64,000 nucleotides of DNA, from NCBI GenBank assembly GCA_018303405.1, contig JAGVYD010000009.1, positions 128,856 through 192,855 on the forward strand, in the 5' to 3' direction. Shown here one piece after another: positions 1-9,146 of this stretch. The translations under genes were made by a program, and so were the position numbers. This DNA comes from Candidatus Woesearchaeota archaeon (lineage in GTDB: Archaea > Nanobdellota > Nanobdellia > Woesearchaeales > JABMPP01). Positions within the stretch are counted from its first letter, which is position 1. Every line of letters begins with the position of its first letter. The notes beneath the pieces were generated by a model, which searched no databases, had not been told where the DNA came from, and saw nothing but the letters and a program-made list of their open reading frames with translations.

Positions 1-18
1 GGCTATGTTTATTTTATC

Positions 19-399
19 ATGAGTGTGAAGCCCAGCTGCACCATACAAGAATATTTTTTTGACTATCTCATGGTATTATTGCTCATCGGCCTGTTTTACA
101 TACCCATGATTGGCCTTGAAAACAAGGCCGTCATCTGGCTTCTTGACTGCCTAATACTTTTTGTCCTGTCCGTTATAAAATATTATATTGCCAACAAGAC
201 TGAAAAAAACAGGAAGAAAAAGGAATTTGTGGATAAAAAGATGAAGACAAATTCATTGGCAACTGTTGCACTTATTTTGTTTCTAGTGATCGCGACAAAA
301 TTCAAGCTTGAACTTCTTGCAGTATGGCTTGTTTTCATCATGGAGTTTACACACATGATTTATGTAAGCTTCTTCAGCAAGATTTATGAAACTGAATGA
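19..399 (+). CDS. Small multi-pass membrane protein, unknown
   Basis: A 126-aa protein that I do not recognise. It shows about four hydrophobic segments (roughly residues 15-33, 37-57, 78-96 and 98-118) around a Lys-rich cytosolic-looking loop (residues 58-76). No catalytic motif is visible. The ATG at 19 follows an AT-rich TATA-like stretch at the window edge, so the promoter may be only partly included. It converges on gatE, with a hairpin between the two genes. The hydrophobic pattern and normal codon use support a real gene; the function is unknown. Confidence 0.6.
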   Translation: MSVKPSCTIQEYFFDYLMVLLLIGLFYIPMIGLENKAVIWLLDCLILFVLSVIKYYIANKTEKNRKKKEFVDKKMKTNSLATVALILFLVIATKFKLELLAVWLVFIMEFTHMIYVSFFSKIYETE

Positions 400-413
400 G
401 TTTTGGTATAAGG

Positions 414-430
414 CAAGGTTAAGAACCTTG
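414..430. terminator. Hairpin between convergent genes
   Basis: A perfect 7-bp stem (CAAGGTT/AACCTTG) with a 3-nt loop lies between the 3' ends of the membrane protein gene and gatE. A run of T follows at about 450-456 on the plus strand. It could act as a bidirectional 3'-end or terminator element. This is inferred from position and structure only. Confidence 0.35.
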
Positions 431-447
431 TAAAATGGCCAGGCACA

Positions 448-1860
448 TTATTTTTTTAAAATCTTGTTAAGAAAGTCTGCTATCTTCTTCCCGTCTGCCT
501 TGCCGCGGAATTTGGCCATCACCATGCCCATCAATGCTCCTTGGCTTTTTCCAGGATTGGACTCCACGATTTTATTGATTTCGGCCTCAAGCTCTCCGTC
601 AGGGATGCCGGCAAATCTTGAATAATCAGCCTTGCCGGTCTTGGCAAACTCAACCAGAATTTCTATGGCCGCCTCCTTTGGAACCTTGCCCTGGTCCAGC
701 CTGGCCAATATTTCATCAGCATACTTGCCCGGCTCAATTGACAAGTCATATCTTCTCTTGATTTCCTTGGGAAGGGTCAGGAAAAACTCAGCGATAAAGC
801 CCGGCTTCACATTTCTGAACCTGGCGGCATATGCGTCCAGGTCAAGATGATTATGCGCCGCAAGGCCTGCCAATTCCCTGCTAATCCCGAATTCCTTCTC
901 ATATCTTTTTGCCTTTTCATCTATCAGCTCGGGCAAATCAGCCTTGTCCATGTTGGGGACAATTGGGACGACATCTGTTTCGGGGTACATCCTGTCTGCG
1001 CCAGGCATGGGCCTTAGGAATTTGGTCGTGAAGTCAGGCTCGGCCTTTCTGACTTCTGATGCCATCTTTTCTCCTTTGGACTTTGCATGCTCGAGCCTCC
1101 TGATTTCCCAGTCAATGATTTTTGGTATGCTTTTTAGCTCCTGGAATCCCTTGATTTCCATGCGAGGCATTCCAGCAATTGACAAGTTTACATCCTGGCG
1201 GATTGTGCCAATGCCCCTTTTTACTTTTCTGGTGCTGCGCAAAATCATTCCAATCTTCTCCGCTGCTTCCATGGCATGCGTTGGATCAACAATTTCAGTG
1301 CCGGTAGCAATCTCAATCAGCGGAATCCCAAGGCGTGAAAGGTTATAGACATCATGAGTTTTGTTTCTTTCAATCAATTGCGCAGATTCTTCTTCAATGC
1401 ATAATGTCTGGATGGTGACCCTGCCTTTTGATGTTTCAATAAAACCGTCCCTGGCCACCAGGGCTGTCCTCTGGAAGCCTGTTGTATTGGAGCCATCGAC
1501 AACTGTTTTGCGCATCACCTGAATCTGGTCAGAAATTTTCATGTTAAGCAATTGCGAGAGCTGGATGGCAACCTGCAATGCCTCCTGATTGATGCACCTT
1601 GGCGGCTCTTCATCCAGCTCGACAAGGCAGGAACCGCCATTGTAATACTGGTAATCGAAATATTTGCCTTTTTTTTGCTCATGCTCCGCCGCTGCATCAA
1701 CTCTGCCGGATTCCCCTGCAGCCGCCCTTAAGCGTCTCCTGAACATTTTGTCGGGCTTACCAGACCTTATTTCAGAGCTGCAATTGCAGAAAAGCTTGCT
1801 TGTATCGAGCTGCTGGTGGATTTCCAGGCCGCATTTAAACCCAATTTCATTATAATTCAT
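448..1860 (-). CDS. gatE: Glu-tRNA(Gln) amidotransferase subunit E, short form
   Basis: Kinase/transamidation subunit of the archaeal GatDE complex, which converts Glu-tRNA(Gln) to Gln-tRNA(Gln). The N-terminal motif GLEIHQQLDT, the cradle motifs (RKTVVDGSNTTGFQRT, GTIRQDVNLSI, MEIKGFQEL) and a C-terminal YqeY-like tail (SQGALMGMVMAKFRGKADG) identify it. The family is usually about 620 aa. This one is about 470 aa because the AspRS-like GAD insertion is absent: the helix before it runs almost directly into the RPMPGADRMYPETD motif. The frame opens at 1878, but the ATG at 1860 (MNYNEIGFKCGLE) matches the family start. It lies 41 bp downstream of gatD in one operon. Confidence 0.93.
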   Translation of the reverse strand: MNYNEIGFKCGLEIHQQLDTSKLFCNCSSEIRSGKPDKMFRRRLRAAAGESGRVDAAAEHEQKKGKYFDYQYYNGGSCLVELDEEPPRCINQEALQVAIQLSQLLNMKISDQIQVMRKTVVDGSNTTGFQRTALVARDGFIETSKGRVTIQTLCIEEESAQLIERNKTHDVYNLSRLGIPLIEIATGTEIVDPTHAMEAAEKIGMILRSTRKVKRGIGTIRQDVNLSIAGMPRMEIKGFQELKSIPKIIDWEIRRLEHAKSKGEKMASEVRKAEPDFTTKFLRPMPGADRMYPETDVVPIVPNMDKADLPELIDEKAKRYEKEFGISRELAGLAAHNHLDLDAYAARFRNVKPGFIAEFFLTLPKEIKRRYDLSIEPGKYADEILARLDQGKVPKEAAIEILVEFAKTGKADYSRFAGIPDGELEAEINKIVESNPGKSQGALMGMVMAKFRGKADGKKIADFLNKILKK

Positions 1861-1901
1861 TTTCAACACTTTTTGCATCAGTTATTTTGATTGTCTTCAT
1901 T

Positions 1902-3191
1902 TTATTCGCTGAATTCGAGCCTGCTGCTGTTTTCGCCAACAATGTTTTTGACATAAAGCACGGGTACCTGGTCTTTTGGATAATTGCTCAGCAGCCATGC
2001 CAGCTTGATATATGCGGTTTCGGGAGTCATGTCAGTGTAATTCCCAATAATACCAAGGTCCTGCATTTTCCTTCCGGTTTGGTAGACATTCAGATTTACG
2101 CTTCCATAAATTGTCTGGGTTGTGGCAGCGACAATTGCGCCGGATTTGGACAGATTGGAAATTGCTGCGGCAATCAGGTCATTTTCTTTTGTATTTTCAT
2201 CAATTTTGTTTACCGGAAAATTGCCGGCAATGCCATAACCCTCGAGGATCAAGCCATCATAGCCCTTGAAAGCCTCCAATTCTGCTGCGTACATGTTTGG
2301 ATGCGCCTTGTACAGGCCAATCTTGATATTCTTCCGAAAATTTGCAATCCGCAGGGCATCCTTCATTGGCTTTCTGTAAGTTTTGTCAAGAAACTGGATT
2401 TTGTTTTCATGAAAATTAACCCTTGCATAAGGCAAAACATTGACGGCCCTGAATGCGTCCCTTCTTGAGCTGTGCATTTTCCTGTTTTTTGTGCCAGGCA
2501 GGATCAAGCACCATTCATCATCTATTCCCCCATGCATGCAGACAGCAACATCCGCAAAATCCTTCTGCTTTGAAATGAAATATGCCGCTGAGAGAAGATT
2601 CAATCCGGCATCGCTGCTGCCCCTGTCCGAGCTCCTTTGCGAGCCAACCAAAAGCACAGGTACCGGAAGATTCTGAAGCATGAAATTCAGTGCAGCTGAA
2701 GTGTAGTGCAAAGTGTCTGTGCCGTGAGTCACTATTATCCCGTCTGTGCCATCCTTGATCTCGGCCCGGATTTCCTCTGCCAGGGCATTATAGTGTGCAA
2801 AATTCATGTCTTCACTCCACATGTTGCTGATCAGTCTTGACTTGATGTTTGCAATATCGCTAAGTTCAGGGAACATCCCCAATAGTTCATCCGGCGAATA
2901 CCTGGCAATAACACCCCCTGTCTGGTAATCAACTTTTGAGGCAATTGTGCCCCCTGTGTGCAGAATTGAAATTGTTGGAAGCCCATTTTCCTGTGCAACT
3001 TCCTTTGGCTTAGATGTTTCTGGAAAATATTTTTGGACCAGCTCAATTTTCGTTATTTTCTTCCTGTCAATCCCCAGATTGTAACCTGACGACAATTTTA
3101 TGACCAAGAACTCGCCTGCGTTTGGCATCAGAATGCCTTCTACAGCTTCACTTGTGGTAAAAACACGGATGATGTCGCCTGGCTTTTCCAT
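1902..3191 (-). CDS. gatD: Glu-tRNA(Gln) amidotransferase subunit D
   Basis: L-asparaginase-like glutaminase subunit that supplies ammonia to GatE. It has an N-terminal beta-barrel-like region (about the first 70 residues), then the asparaginase fold with the first catalytic Thr in HTGGTIAS and the Thr-Asp pair in THGTDTLHYTS. GSQRSSDRGSSDAGLNL and HGGIDDEW are also conserved. The frame extends upstream to a TTG at 3206, but the ATG at 3191 (MEKPGDIIRV) lies about 25 bp from a TATA box, as expected for a leaderless mRNA. Length (429 aa) is normal for GatD. It is the first gene of gatD-gatE. Confidence 0.95.
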   Translation of the reverse strand: MEKPGDIIRVFTTSEAVEGILMPNAGEFLVIKLSSGYNLGIDRKKITKIELVQKYFPETSKPKEVAQENGLPTISILHTGGTIASKVDYQTGGVIARYSPDELLGMFPELSDIANIKSRLISNMWSEDMNFAHYNALAEEIRAEIKDGTDGIIVTHGTDTLHYTSAALNFMLQNLPVPVLLVGSQRSSDRGSSDAGLNLLSAAYFISKQKDFADVAVCMHGGIDDEWCLILPGTKNRKMHSSRRDAFRAVNVLPYARVNFHENKIQFLDKTYRKPMKDALRIANFRKNIKIGLYKAHPNMYAAELEAFKGYDGLILEGYGIAGNFPVNKIDENTKENDLIAAAISNLSKSGAIVAATTQTIYGSVNLNVYQTGRKMQDLGIIGNYTDMTPETAYIKLAWLLSNYPKDQVPVLYVKNIVGENSSRLEFSE

Positions 3192-3210
3192 GGAACAGCA
3201 GAGCAAATCA

Positions 3211-3221
3211 TTATTTATATA
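3211..3221 (-). promoter_or_regulatory. TATA box of gatDE
   Basis: The minus strand reads CTATATAAATA about 25 bp upstream of the gatD ATG at 3191. This supports that start and a leaderless transcript. Confidence 0.5.
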
Positions 3222-3268
3222 GTTTGTTCAAATTGAACGAATGATTAATGGAACGCCGCAAAGAAAAA

Positions 3269-4150
3269 CTATTTTCTCTTATTATAATCAGTGAAAGCCT
3301 TGACAACCAAAGGTGAACAGTCAATCAGGGAAACAGGGTTCTCAATGGTGTTTGTTGACACAACTGCTGCGCCGAGCTTCCTGAGCTTTGCAAGCGCATT
3401 GCCGGCAAAAACGCCGTGCACGCAAAGGCAATAGATTTTCTTTGCCCCGGCTTGCTTAACCTGCTTTACTGTTTCCATCATTGTATGGCCCGTGCTTATG
3501 ATATCATCAACGATGACAACATTCCTGCTACGCACAATCCCGGGGTCGTGGAGCTTAATCCTGACATTTTTGGAGCTATACCTTTTCTTTTTCAGGACAA
3601 TTGCCTCACATCCCGCACTCCTGGCCACGCCCAAAGCCCACTGGTATGATTCAGCATCAGGGCCAACCACAACGGCATTCCTGATGTTTTTCCTTATATA
3701 CTCAGAAAGAAGGTAATTTGCGGTGAGCGAATATGCCGGCATCCTGAATATTTCCCTGAGGCTTTTTATCCTGTGCAGATGAGGGTCAACAGTGATTATT
3801 TCGTCAAAGACCTTGAACAATTTGGCTATTATCCTGTTGCTCACTGCCTCGCCGGCATGAAACCGTTTGTCCTGCCGCATGTAGGCAAGATAGGGGGCCA
3901 CCAGTATGATTTTCCTTGCGCCAAGGTCCTTGGCAGTGTAGCCTGCCAATAATATTTCAATGAGCTTTTCATTGGGGTTGTGCAGCGTTTGGACCAGGAC
4001 AACTGTCCTGTTCCTGACCTTGTTTGAGAATTTGAGGTGGGTTTCGCCGTCTGGAAATGAGCCAACCTTCAGGTCATAGTATTTTTTATGGAGTTTTCTT
4101 GCAATTTTCTTCCCCAATCCTTGTGATGCCGAGCAGCCGACAATTATCAT
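3269..4150 (-). CDS. prs: Ribose-phosphate pyrophosphokinase (PRPP synthase)
   Basis: Makes PRPP from ribose 5-phosphate and ATP for nucleotide and His/Trp synthesis. Visible family motifs are the N-terminal GSFPDGETHLKF, the ATP-binding YLAYMRQDKRF, the metal-binding ITVDPHLHR and the PRPP loop VVIVDDIISTGHTM. Length, 293 aa, is normal. The frame begins at a TTG at 4159; the ATG at 4150 (MIIVGCSASQGLG) is preferred. A TATA-like element (4178-4187) stands just upstream. The gene sits between cdc48 and gatD on the same strand but appears to have its own promoter. Confidence 0.95.
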   Translation of the reverse strand: MIIVGCSASQGLGKKIARKLHKKYYDLKVGSFPDGETHLKFSNKVRNRTVVLVQTLHNPNEKLIEILLAGYTAKDLGARKIILVAPYLAYMRQDKRFHAGEAVSNRIIAKLFKVFDEIITVDPHLHRIKSLREIFRMPAYSLTANYLLSEYIRKNIRNAVVVGPDAESYQWALGVARSAGCEAIVLKKKRYSSKNVRIKLHDPGIVRSRNVVIVDDIISTGHTMMETVKQVKQAGAKKIYCLCVHGVFAGNALAKLRKLGAAVVSTNTIENPVSLIDCSPLVVKAFTDYNKRK

Positions 4151-4177
4151 TTTTATCAATGGAAAATTGAATGAATG

Positions 4178-4187
4178 ATTATATAAA
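4178..4187 (-). promoter_or_regulatory. TATA box of prs
   Basis: The minus-strand sequence TTTATATAA lies 28-37 bp upstream of the ATG at 4150. Confidence 0.45.
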
Positions 4188-4233
4188 AGTTATGAAAAAA
4201 ATGGCAAAAAATGAAATGATAAATCTGATAAAA

Positions 4234-6660
4234 TTATCCCATGTAAGCCGGCTTTTCTTCCTGCATTTCCCTGGCTTTTGCCGTCCTGAAGTGCTGCTCC
4301 AGCTCCTCATATGACTTCTCCACTTCCTTGTTGGCTGAAGGCCTGACTCTTTCCAGGGATTTTTGGAAATTTGAGAATGTGACAAAATTGCTCTTGAGGT
4401 CCTCGCGCAGGGCCTGGATAACAGCTTCCTTGCAAATGGCTTCTATATCAGCGCCAACATAGCCCTCTGTCTTAGACGCGAGATATGACATCAGCCTGTC
4501 ATGGGGAGCTGGTTCAGGCTGCTCGGCCTTCTTTTTTTTCTTGCTGTCTTTGTCCTCGGAATCATTGCTTTCAGCAGCCCTTCCTGCTGATGCCGGAACA
4601 TTGAAATTCTGGACTTCCTTTGGAAGTGTCTTGTAGTCAATGGGCATTTTGCTTGCGTGCGCCCTGAAAATTTCAAACCTTGTTGCCTCATCAGGGATGG
4701 GCGTGAGGATTATCCTGTCAAACCTGCCTGGCCTGAGCAGTGAAGTGTCGATGATATCCGGCCTGTTTGTGGCTGCAATGATTATGACGTCATTGAGCGC
4801 CTCAAGGCCATCCATCTCGGTAAGCAGCTGATTCACCACCCTCTCTGTTGCATGGCTGTCATTGCTCGCCCCCCTTCTCGGGGCAATGGAATCAATTTCA
4901 TCAAAAAAGATGATAGTCGGGGCAGTTTGCCTGGCCTTTTCAAAGACTTTTCTTACTCCCCTCTCACTTTCCCCCACCCATTGGCTTAAAAGCTCCGGGC
5001 CCTTGACGCTGATAAAATTTGATTCGCTTTCAGTTGCAATGGCCTTGGCCAGCATTGTCTTGCCAGTGCCTGGCGCCCCGTAAAGCAAAACTCCTTTTGG
5101 CGGCTTGACGCCCATTCGCTTGAATGCCTCCGGAAATTTTAGCGGCCATTCAACAGCCTCGCGCAGCTGCTGCTTGACATCCTCAAGCCCACCCACATCT
5201 GACCATTTCACATTGGGGATGTCTATCAAAACTTCCCTTAATGCTGATGGCCTGACCACCCTCAATGCTTCTGTAAAATCCTTTTGTGTCAATTTCAGCC
5301 GTTCAAGGGTTTCATGAGGTATTGGGTCATCTTCCTGCAGCTTGAGATCAGGCAGTATTCTGCGGAGCACAATCATTGCTGCTTCTTTGGCCAGGGCTGC
5401 CAAATCAGCTCCCACAAATCCATGCGTCACTTCAGAAAGCCGCGTCAAGTCCACCCGTTCGCGGCCTTTTGTCATCAATGGCATGTTTCTTGTATGAATC
5501 TTGAGTATGTTCAGCCTGCCTTCCTTGCTCGGCACGCCAATGTCTATTTCCCTGTCAAAGCGGCCGCCCCTTCTCAGGGCCGGATCAAGCGCGTTAGGGA
5601 TGTTTGTTGCTGCAATCACAACAACCTTGCCCCTGCTTTTCAGGCCGTCCATCAGGGCAAGCAGCTGGGCAACAACTCTTCTTTCCACTTCACCGCGTGA
5701 TTCCTCCCTTTTTGAGGCAATGGCATCGATTTCATCGATAAAAATGATTGAAGGCGCATTTTTCTCTGCTTCCTCGAATTTGTTTCTCAGGTTTTCCTCG
5801 GACTGTCCATAGTACTTGCTCATTATTTCAGGGCCATTGATAAGTATGAAATGCGAGTTGGTCTCATTGGCGACTGCTTTTGCGAGAAGGGTCTTGCCTG
5901 TTCCGGGCGGGCCGTGCAACAGGACTCCTTTTGGCGCCTCGATGCCAAGCCTTTCAAAGATTTCAGGATGCTTCAGGGGAAGCTCGACCATCTCCCTGAC
6001 CTTTTTTATCTCTTCTTCCAGGCCGCCTATGTCCTCGTATGTGACTTCCAGGAGCTCCTCTTCCTTCAGCTCAACTGCCTCAGGATTCAGCTCAACCTCG
6101 GTCATTTCCGTTATTATGACAGGCCCCTTGGGATTTGAGTCAGCAACTATAAACTTCAGGTCGCCAAACCCAAAGCCGGCCATGTTCTCATCCAAGACAT
6201 TGAAAATATCATCGAAGAACGGGGACTGCGACATTGTGCTCCTTCGGGTCCTTGTGCCGCCGAGCGAAACGATGTCGCCCTTGATCAGCGCGCGGCCAAG
6301 CAGGCCCTGCTTGAAAAGGTTTGAGGATGCCCGGACCATTATCCCCTTTTTTGCAGGAGCAATGATTATCTTCTTGGCTTCCTTTACTCCCTGAGCCTTC
6401 TTGACTGAGACAACTTCGCCTATGCCTGTCTTGGCGTTTCGCCTTATTATGCCATCCATCCTTATGATGTTCAGGCCAATATCGCCCGGATAGGCCCTGT
6501 CAACAATTGCAACTGTTTCACGATCGCCCTTAAGCGAGACAATGTCGCCGGGCTTTACCTCGATATCATGCATATAGCTGGAATCCATCCTGATGATTCC
6601 CTTGTTTACGTCGTCCTGTATGGCTTCTGCCACCTTAAGTTTCAGTTCTTTCTCTGCCAT
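4234..6660 (-). CDS. cdc48: Cdc48/VAT-type AAA+ ATPase
   Basis: Double-ring AAA+ unfoldase, the archaeal p97/VAT homologue. The N-domain (about residues 1-190) is followed by D1 with Walker A GPPGTGKT (250-257) and Walker B IIFIDE (305-310). D2 carries Walker A GAPGTGKT (528-535) and Walker B IIFFDE (583-588). Both second regions of homology carry arginine fingers ([16 protein letters not shown]). A Ser/Asp/Lys-rich low-complexity insertion (about 680-725) interrupts the D2 lid. The C-terminus ends AYMG rather than a strict hydrophobic-Tyr-X tail. Total 808 aa. Downstream of a small conserved gene on the same strand, possibly one operon. Confidence 0.96.
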   Translation of the reverse strand: MAEKELKLKVAEAIQDDVNKGIIRMDSSYMHDIEVKPGDIVSLKGDRETVAIVDRAYPGDIGLNIIRMDGIIRRNAKTGIGEVVSVKKAQGVKEAKKIIIAPAKKGIMVRASSNLFKQGLLGRALIKGDIVSLGGTRTRRSTMSQSPFFDDIFNVLDENMAGFGFGDLKFIVADSNPKGPVIITEMTEVELNPEAVELKEEELLEVTYEDIGGLEEEIKKVREMVELPLKHPEIFERLGIEAPKGVLLHGPPGTGKTLLAKAVANETNSHFILINGPEIMSKYYGQSEENLRNKFEEAEKNAPSIIFIDEIDAIASKREESRGEVERRVVAQLLALMDGLKSRGKVVVIAATNIPNALDPALRRGGRFDREIDIGVPSKEGRLNILKIHTRNMPLMTKGRERVDLTRLSEVTHGFVGADLAALAKEAAMIVLRRILPDLKLQEDDPIPHETLERLKLTQKDFTEALRVVRPSALREVLIDIPNVKWSDVGGLEDVKQQLREAVEWPLKFPEAFKRMGVKPPKGVLLYGAPGTGKTMLAKAIATESESNFISVKGPELLSQWVGESERGVRKVFEKARQTAPTIIFFDEIDSIAPRRGASNDSHATERVVNQLLTEMDGLEALNDVIIIAATNRPDIIDTSLLRPGRFDRIILTPIPDEATRFEIFRAHASKMPIDYKTLPKEVQNFNVPASAGRAAESNDSEDKDSKKKKKAEQPEPAPHDRLMSYLASKTEGYVGADIEAICKEAVIQALREDLKSNFVTFSNFQKSLERVRPSANKEVEKSYEELEQHFRTAKAREMQEEKPAYMG

Positions 6661-6752
6661 TTTGTCCGCCTAGCTTTGCCTTGCAACATTGCTATTGAAA
6701 TAATAAGCATTTCCAGCCCTTATTGCTTGGGGGATAATGTGCTATGTAATGC

Positions 6753-7160
6753 TCAGTTAACATTAACTTTTGGTAAAGGCACAGGGGATGGAAGGTTTAT
6801 TTCCCTGCTCAGTATAATTGCCTGCACCGCACACTTGCTCAGCACGGCATTCAGCACTGTTGGCAGGAGTTCCTGCGGCACCTTCTTTTCCTTCTTCCAT
6901 TCCTTAAGAATTTCCTTGCATTTCTTGTCTGTTTCAATGTAGATTACGTCCCCTTCAAGCTTTATCTCGCCGAAATCCGGGGCAAACTTAGAGGTGAATA
7001 CAAAAGAGAATTTGAGCGTCTTTTGGGCTGGCTTGGAAGAGCCAGTGTCCATTTCGCTGATATCCTTTATTGAGACATTGTTTTCAATATTAAGCTTTGT
7101 ACCCTTGCCTTCATTCCTTTCAACTGTCATTTTTGTGAATCCGAAACCTGCGATTGGCAT
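6753..7160 (-). CDS. Conserved small archaeal protein, possibly SecB-like
   Basis: A 135-aa soluble protein with an N-terminal GFGFTKM, a central beta-rich segment (LKFSFVFTSKFAPDFGEIKLEGDV), a Lys/Glu helix and a Pro-rich end (LPSPVPLPKV). It resembles short uncharacterised proteins common in DPANN archaea. The beta-meander followed by a helix is reminiscent of the SecB fold, but I cannot show homology. GGTGAT six bases before the ATG is a good ribosome-binding site. It lies 92 bp upstream of cdc48, so a link to protein handling is possible (inference). Confidence 0.75.
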   Translation of the reverse strand: MPIAGFGFTKMTVERNEGKGTKLNIENNVSIKDISEMDTGSSKPAQKTLKFSFVFTSKFAPDFGEIKLEGDVIYIETDKKCKEILKEWKKEKKVPQELLPTVLNAVLSKCAVQAIILSREINLPSPVPLPKVNVN

Positions 7161-7222
7161 ATTATCACCAATTCGGGCGAAAAGATTAGGATATTTAAAG
7201 CTATCGAGAAAATATTATAAAG

Positions 7223-8005
7223 ATGTCAGCTTCTAGCCTTTCCATGGGGCTTTTGGTTGACGTGCATGCGCACCTTGACAGCGAGAAGTTCAAGACCGAC
7301 CTTGATGAGGTTATGGAAAGGGCAAGGAATGCTGGCTTGAAGCATATAGTCAGCAATGGGCTGGATGCCAAATCAAACAGGAGAGTTTTAGAGCTTGCCG
7401 GGAAATATGGTGAAATTAAGGCTGCCCTGGGCATTTACCCAATTGAAGCCCTGAAACTTAGAGATGATGAAATTGACGCTGAAATAGGGTTTATACGGCA
7501 AAACAAGGGCAAAATAATTGGGATAGGAGAGGTAGGAGTGGATTATCACTGGGACAAGACTCCTGAAGGCCATGCCCGGCAAAAGGGCATTTTCTCAAAA
7601 TTTATCAGCCTGGCCAGGGAGATTGATGTTCCCCTTATTGTGCATTCCAGGGATGCGGAGGCAGACACTGTAGATATCCTGGAACATGAGGGATGCAAAA
7701 AGGTAGTGATGCACTGCTTTGGCGGGAGCATGGAGCTTGTTGAGAGGATTGAAAAAAACAGGTGGGTGCTTTCCATACCGGCAAATGTGGTTGTTTCAGG
7801 GCATTTCCAGAAGATTGTGAAAAAAGTCAGCATAACGCAGCTTTTGACCGAGACTGACGCGCCCTATCTGGGCCCTGAAAGAGGAAAAAGAAACGAGCCT
7901 GCAAATGTTTCCGGGGCTGTAAAAAAAATTGCTGAGCTTAAAGGCATGACTGAAGAGGAGACTGCAAAAAATATCTATATGAATTACCAAAAGAGTTTTG
8001 GATAA
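7223..8005 (+). CDS. tatD: TatD-family metal-dependent hydrolase
   Basis: TIM-barrel amidohydrolase-superfamily DNase-like enzyme. All usual metal ligands are visible: H-x-H in VDVHAHLD, Glu in GIGEVGVDYHW, His in LIVHSRDA, His in VMHCFGG and Asp in TETDAPYLGP. At 260 aa it is a typical length. The ATG at 7223 follows a TATA-like GATATTTAAAGC near 7190; the next Met (7244, MGLLVDVHAHLD) is an equally plausible start. It is divergent from the small gene at 6753-7160 and upstream of tRNA-Val. Confidence 0.93.
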   Translation: MSASSLSMGLLVDVHAHLDSEKFKTDLDEVMERARNAGLKHIVSNGLDAKSNRRVLELAGKYGEIKAALGIYPIEALKLRDDEIDAEIGFIRQNKGKIIGIGEVGVDYHWDKTPEGHARQKGIFSKFISLAREIDVPLIVHSRDAEADTVDILEHEGCKKVVMHCFGGSMELVERIEKNRWVLSIPANVVVSGHFQKIVKKVSITQLLTETDAPYLGPERGKRNEPANVSGAVKKIAELKGMTEEETAKNIYMNYQKSFG

Positions 8006-8010
8006 GGTTT

Positions 8011-8021
8011 TTATGCTTATA
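8011..8021 (+). promoter_or_regulatory. TATA/box A of tRNA-Val
   Basis: TTTATGCTTAT(A), 25-35 bp before the mature tRNA 5' end, fits an archaeal box A. It overlaps the region just after the tatD stop codon. Confidence 0.45.
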
Positions 8022-8045
8022 CTCAATCTCACATATCAATTGTTT

Positions 8046-8117
<72 letters not shown>

Positions 8118-8131
8118 TTAAAATAGAGAAC

Positions 8132-8212
8132 TCAGTCGCTCTTTTTCCGCCTGTTTTTTATGTATTCCCGCCACTCTTCTTCCACTTCCTCATTGGTTCG
8201 CGGTGATGCCAT
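8132..8212 (-). CDS. Candidate 26-aa acidic/basic miniprotein
   Basis: An open frame of 26 codons begins with Met-Ala-Ser-Pro and is rich in Glu in the first half and Lys/Arg at the end. It looks like one amphipathic helix. A TATA-like TTAATATACT about 26 bp upstream would give a leaderless message. It shares the AT-rich 8213-8250 segment with another candidate small ORF on the plus strand. Too short to be sure from sequence alone. Confidence 0.3.
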   Translation of the reverse strand: MASPRTNEEVEEEWREYIKNRRKKSD

Positions 8213-8250
8213 CCAGCATTTTTTGATATAATTAGTATATTAATTTTTCT

Positions 8251-8355
8251 ATGGCTGATAAGGGATGTGCCGAGCACAAAAGGCTATTTGCAGCCAGTCC
8301 GGTGCCATTAGATTTAAATAGGATGCTATATTTAAGGCTCTCAGAAAAGAGGTAA
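8251..8355 (+). CDS. Candidate 34-aa small ORF
   Basis: ATG at 8251 is followed by 34 codons starting MADKGCAEHKRLFA and ending at TAA 8353. A TATA-like GATATAATT lies about 24 bp upstream. Its 3' half overlaps the likely TATA region of the next gene (CTATATTTAA near 8328), which weakens the case. No homology is recognised. Confidence 0.2.
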   Translation: MADKGCAEHKRLFAASPVPLDLNRMLYLRLSEKR

Positions 8356-8385
8356 ATGCCATGCTTATATTCAGGGGCCAAATAA

Positions 8386-9051
8386 ATGCACACTCAGCAA
8401 TATCTGATACAAACAGGAATAGACGGGTTCATCAGGCTTATTAGGGCCAGGAATAGGATATCCTTGGGAGAGGCAGCAAGGGAACTCGGGCTGCCGGGCA
8501 ACATTGTCAACAATTGGGCATATTTCTTGGAGGAGCTGGGCATTGTACGCATAAGCTATGGCCTAAAGGACATAGTCGTGGAAGTCAATAAGCCAGGCAA
8601 TACAGAGCTTTTGAAAGAAGAGGATAGGATGATCTCAAATGTCAATCAGATGAGAATCCATCATGCCAACCTGCAGGACTCGCGGGCAGAAGCCAAAAAG
8701 GAATTGGATCAGTCGCGAAAAGCAGGCATCAGGGCCAATTCCCTGGATATCTATCCAAATGTGCCGGTTGCCCAATTTAAAATTGAAAGCTTCATGGGTA
8801 AAATCAAATTTGACAAAAAGACCATGAAGCAGCTGAAAAGATATTCAGTTTTGCAGAACAAGCACCTAAAAAGCATAGACATCCAATTAAAGAAGAATGC
8901 AATGGCCCAGAAAAAACTCAGGGATTATGTCAAAAGCAGAAATAACAGGCTGGCAATGAAAAATATTTTCCTGGAAAGAAGGATGAAGCTCATTAAAAAG
9001 ACAATAAATGCGCTTAACAGCAAAATCTTGAAGTCCAGTCTGAAGGATTGA
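8386..9051 (+). CDS. Winged-helix plus coiled-coil protein
   Basis: A 221-aa protein. The first ~65 residues look like a winged helix-turn-helix (FIRLIRARNRISLGEAARELGLPGNIVNNWAYFLEELGIVRI). A long Lys-rich, mostly helical/coiled-coil region follows, broken by a Pro-containing linker (about 125-135, DIYPNVPVAQ). There is no signal peptide. It could be a DNA-binding or chromatin-associated factor; no specific family is recognised. It stands alone with a TATA-like element near 8328. Confidence 0.75.
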   Translation: MHTQQYLIQTGIDGFIRLIRARNRISLGEAARELGLPGNIVNNWAYFLEELGIVRISYGLKDIVVEVNKPGNTELLKEEDRMISNVNQMRIHHANLQDSRAEAKKELDQSRKAGIRANSLDIYPNVPVAQFKIESFMGKIKFDKKTMKQLKRYSVLQNKHLKSIDIQLKKNAMAQKKLRDYVKSRNNRLAMKNIFLERRMKLIKKTINALNSKILKSSLKD

Positions 9052-9117
9052 TAGGGTTTCTGGTGTTTATGCCAAGAAAATAATGCATATTCCAAATAAA
9101 CAGATTAAACAATAATC

Positions 9118-9126
9118 TTAAATACC
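9118..9126 (+). promoter_or_regulatory. TATA box of trxB-like gene
   Basis: TTAAATACC lies 21-29 bp before the ATG at 9147, consistent with leaderless transcription. Confidence 0.4.
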
Positions 9127-9146
9127 CGCAGCAATTATTTCAGCCC

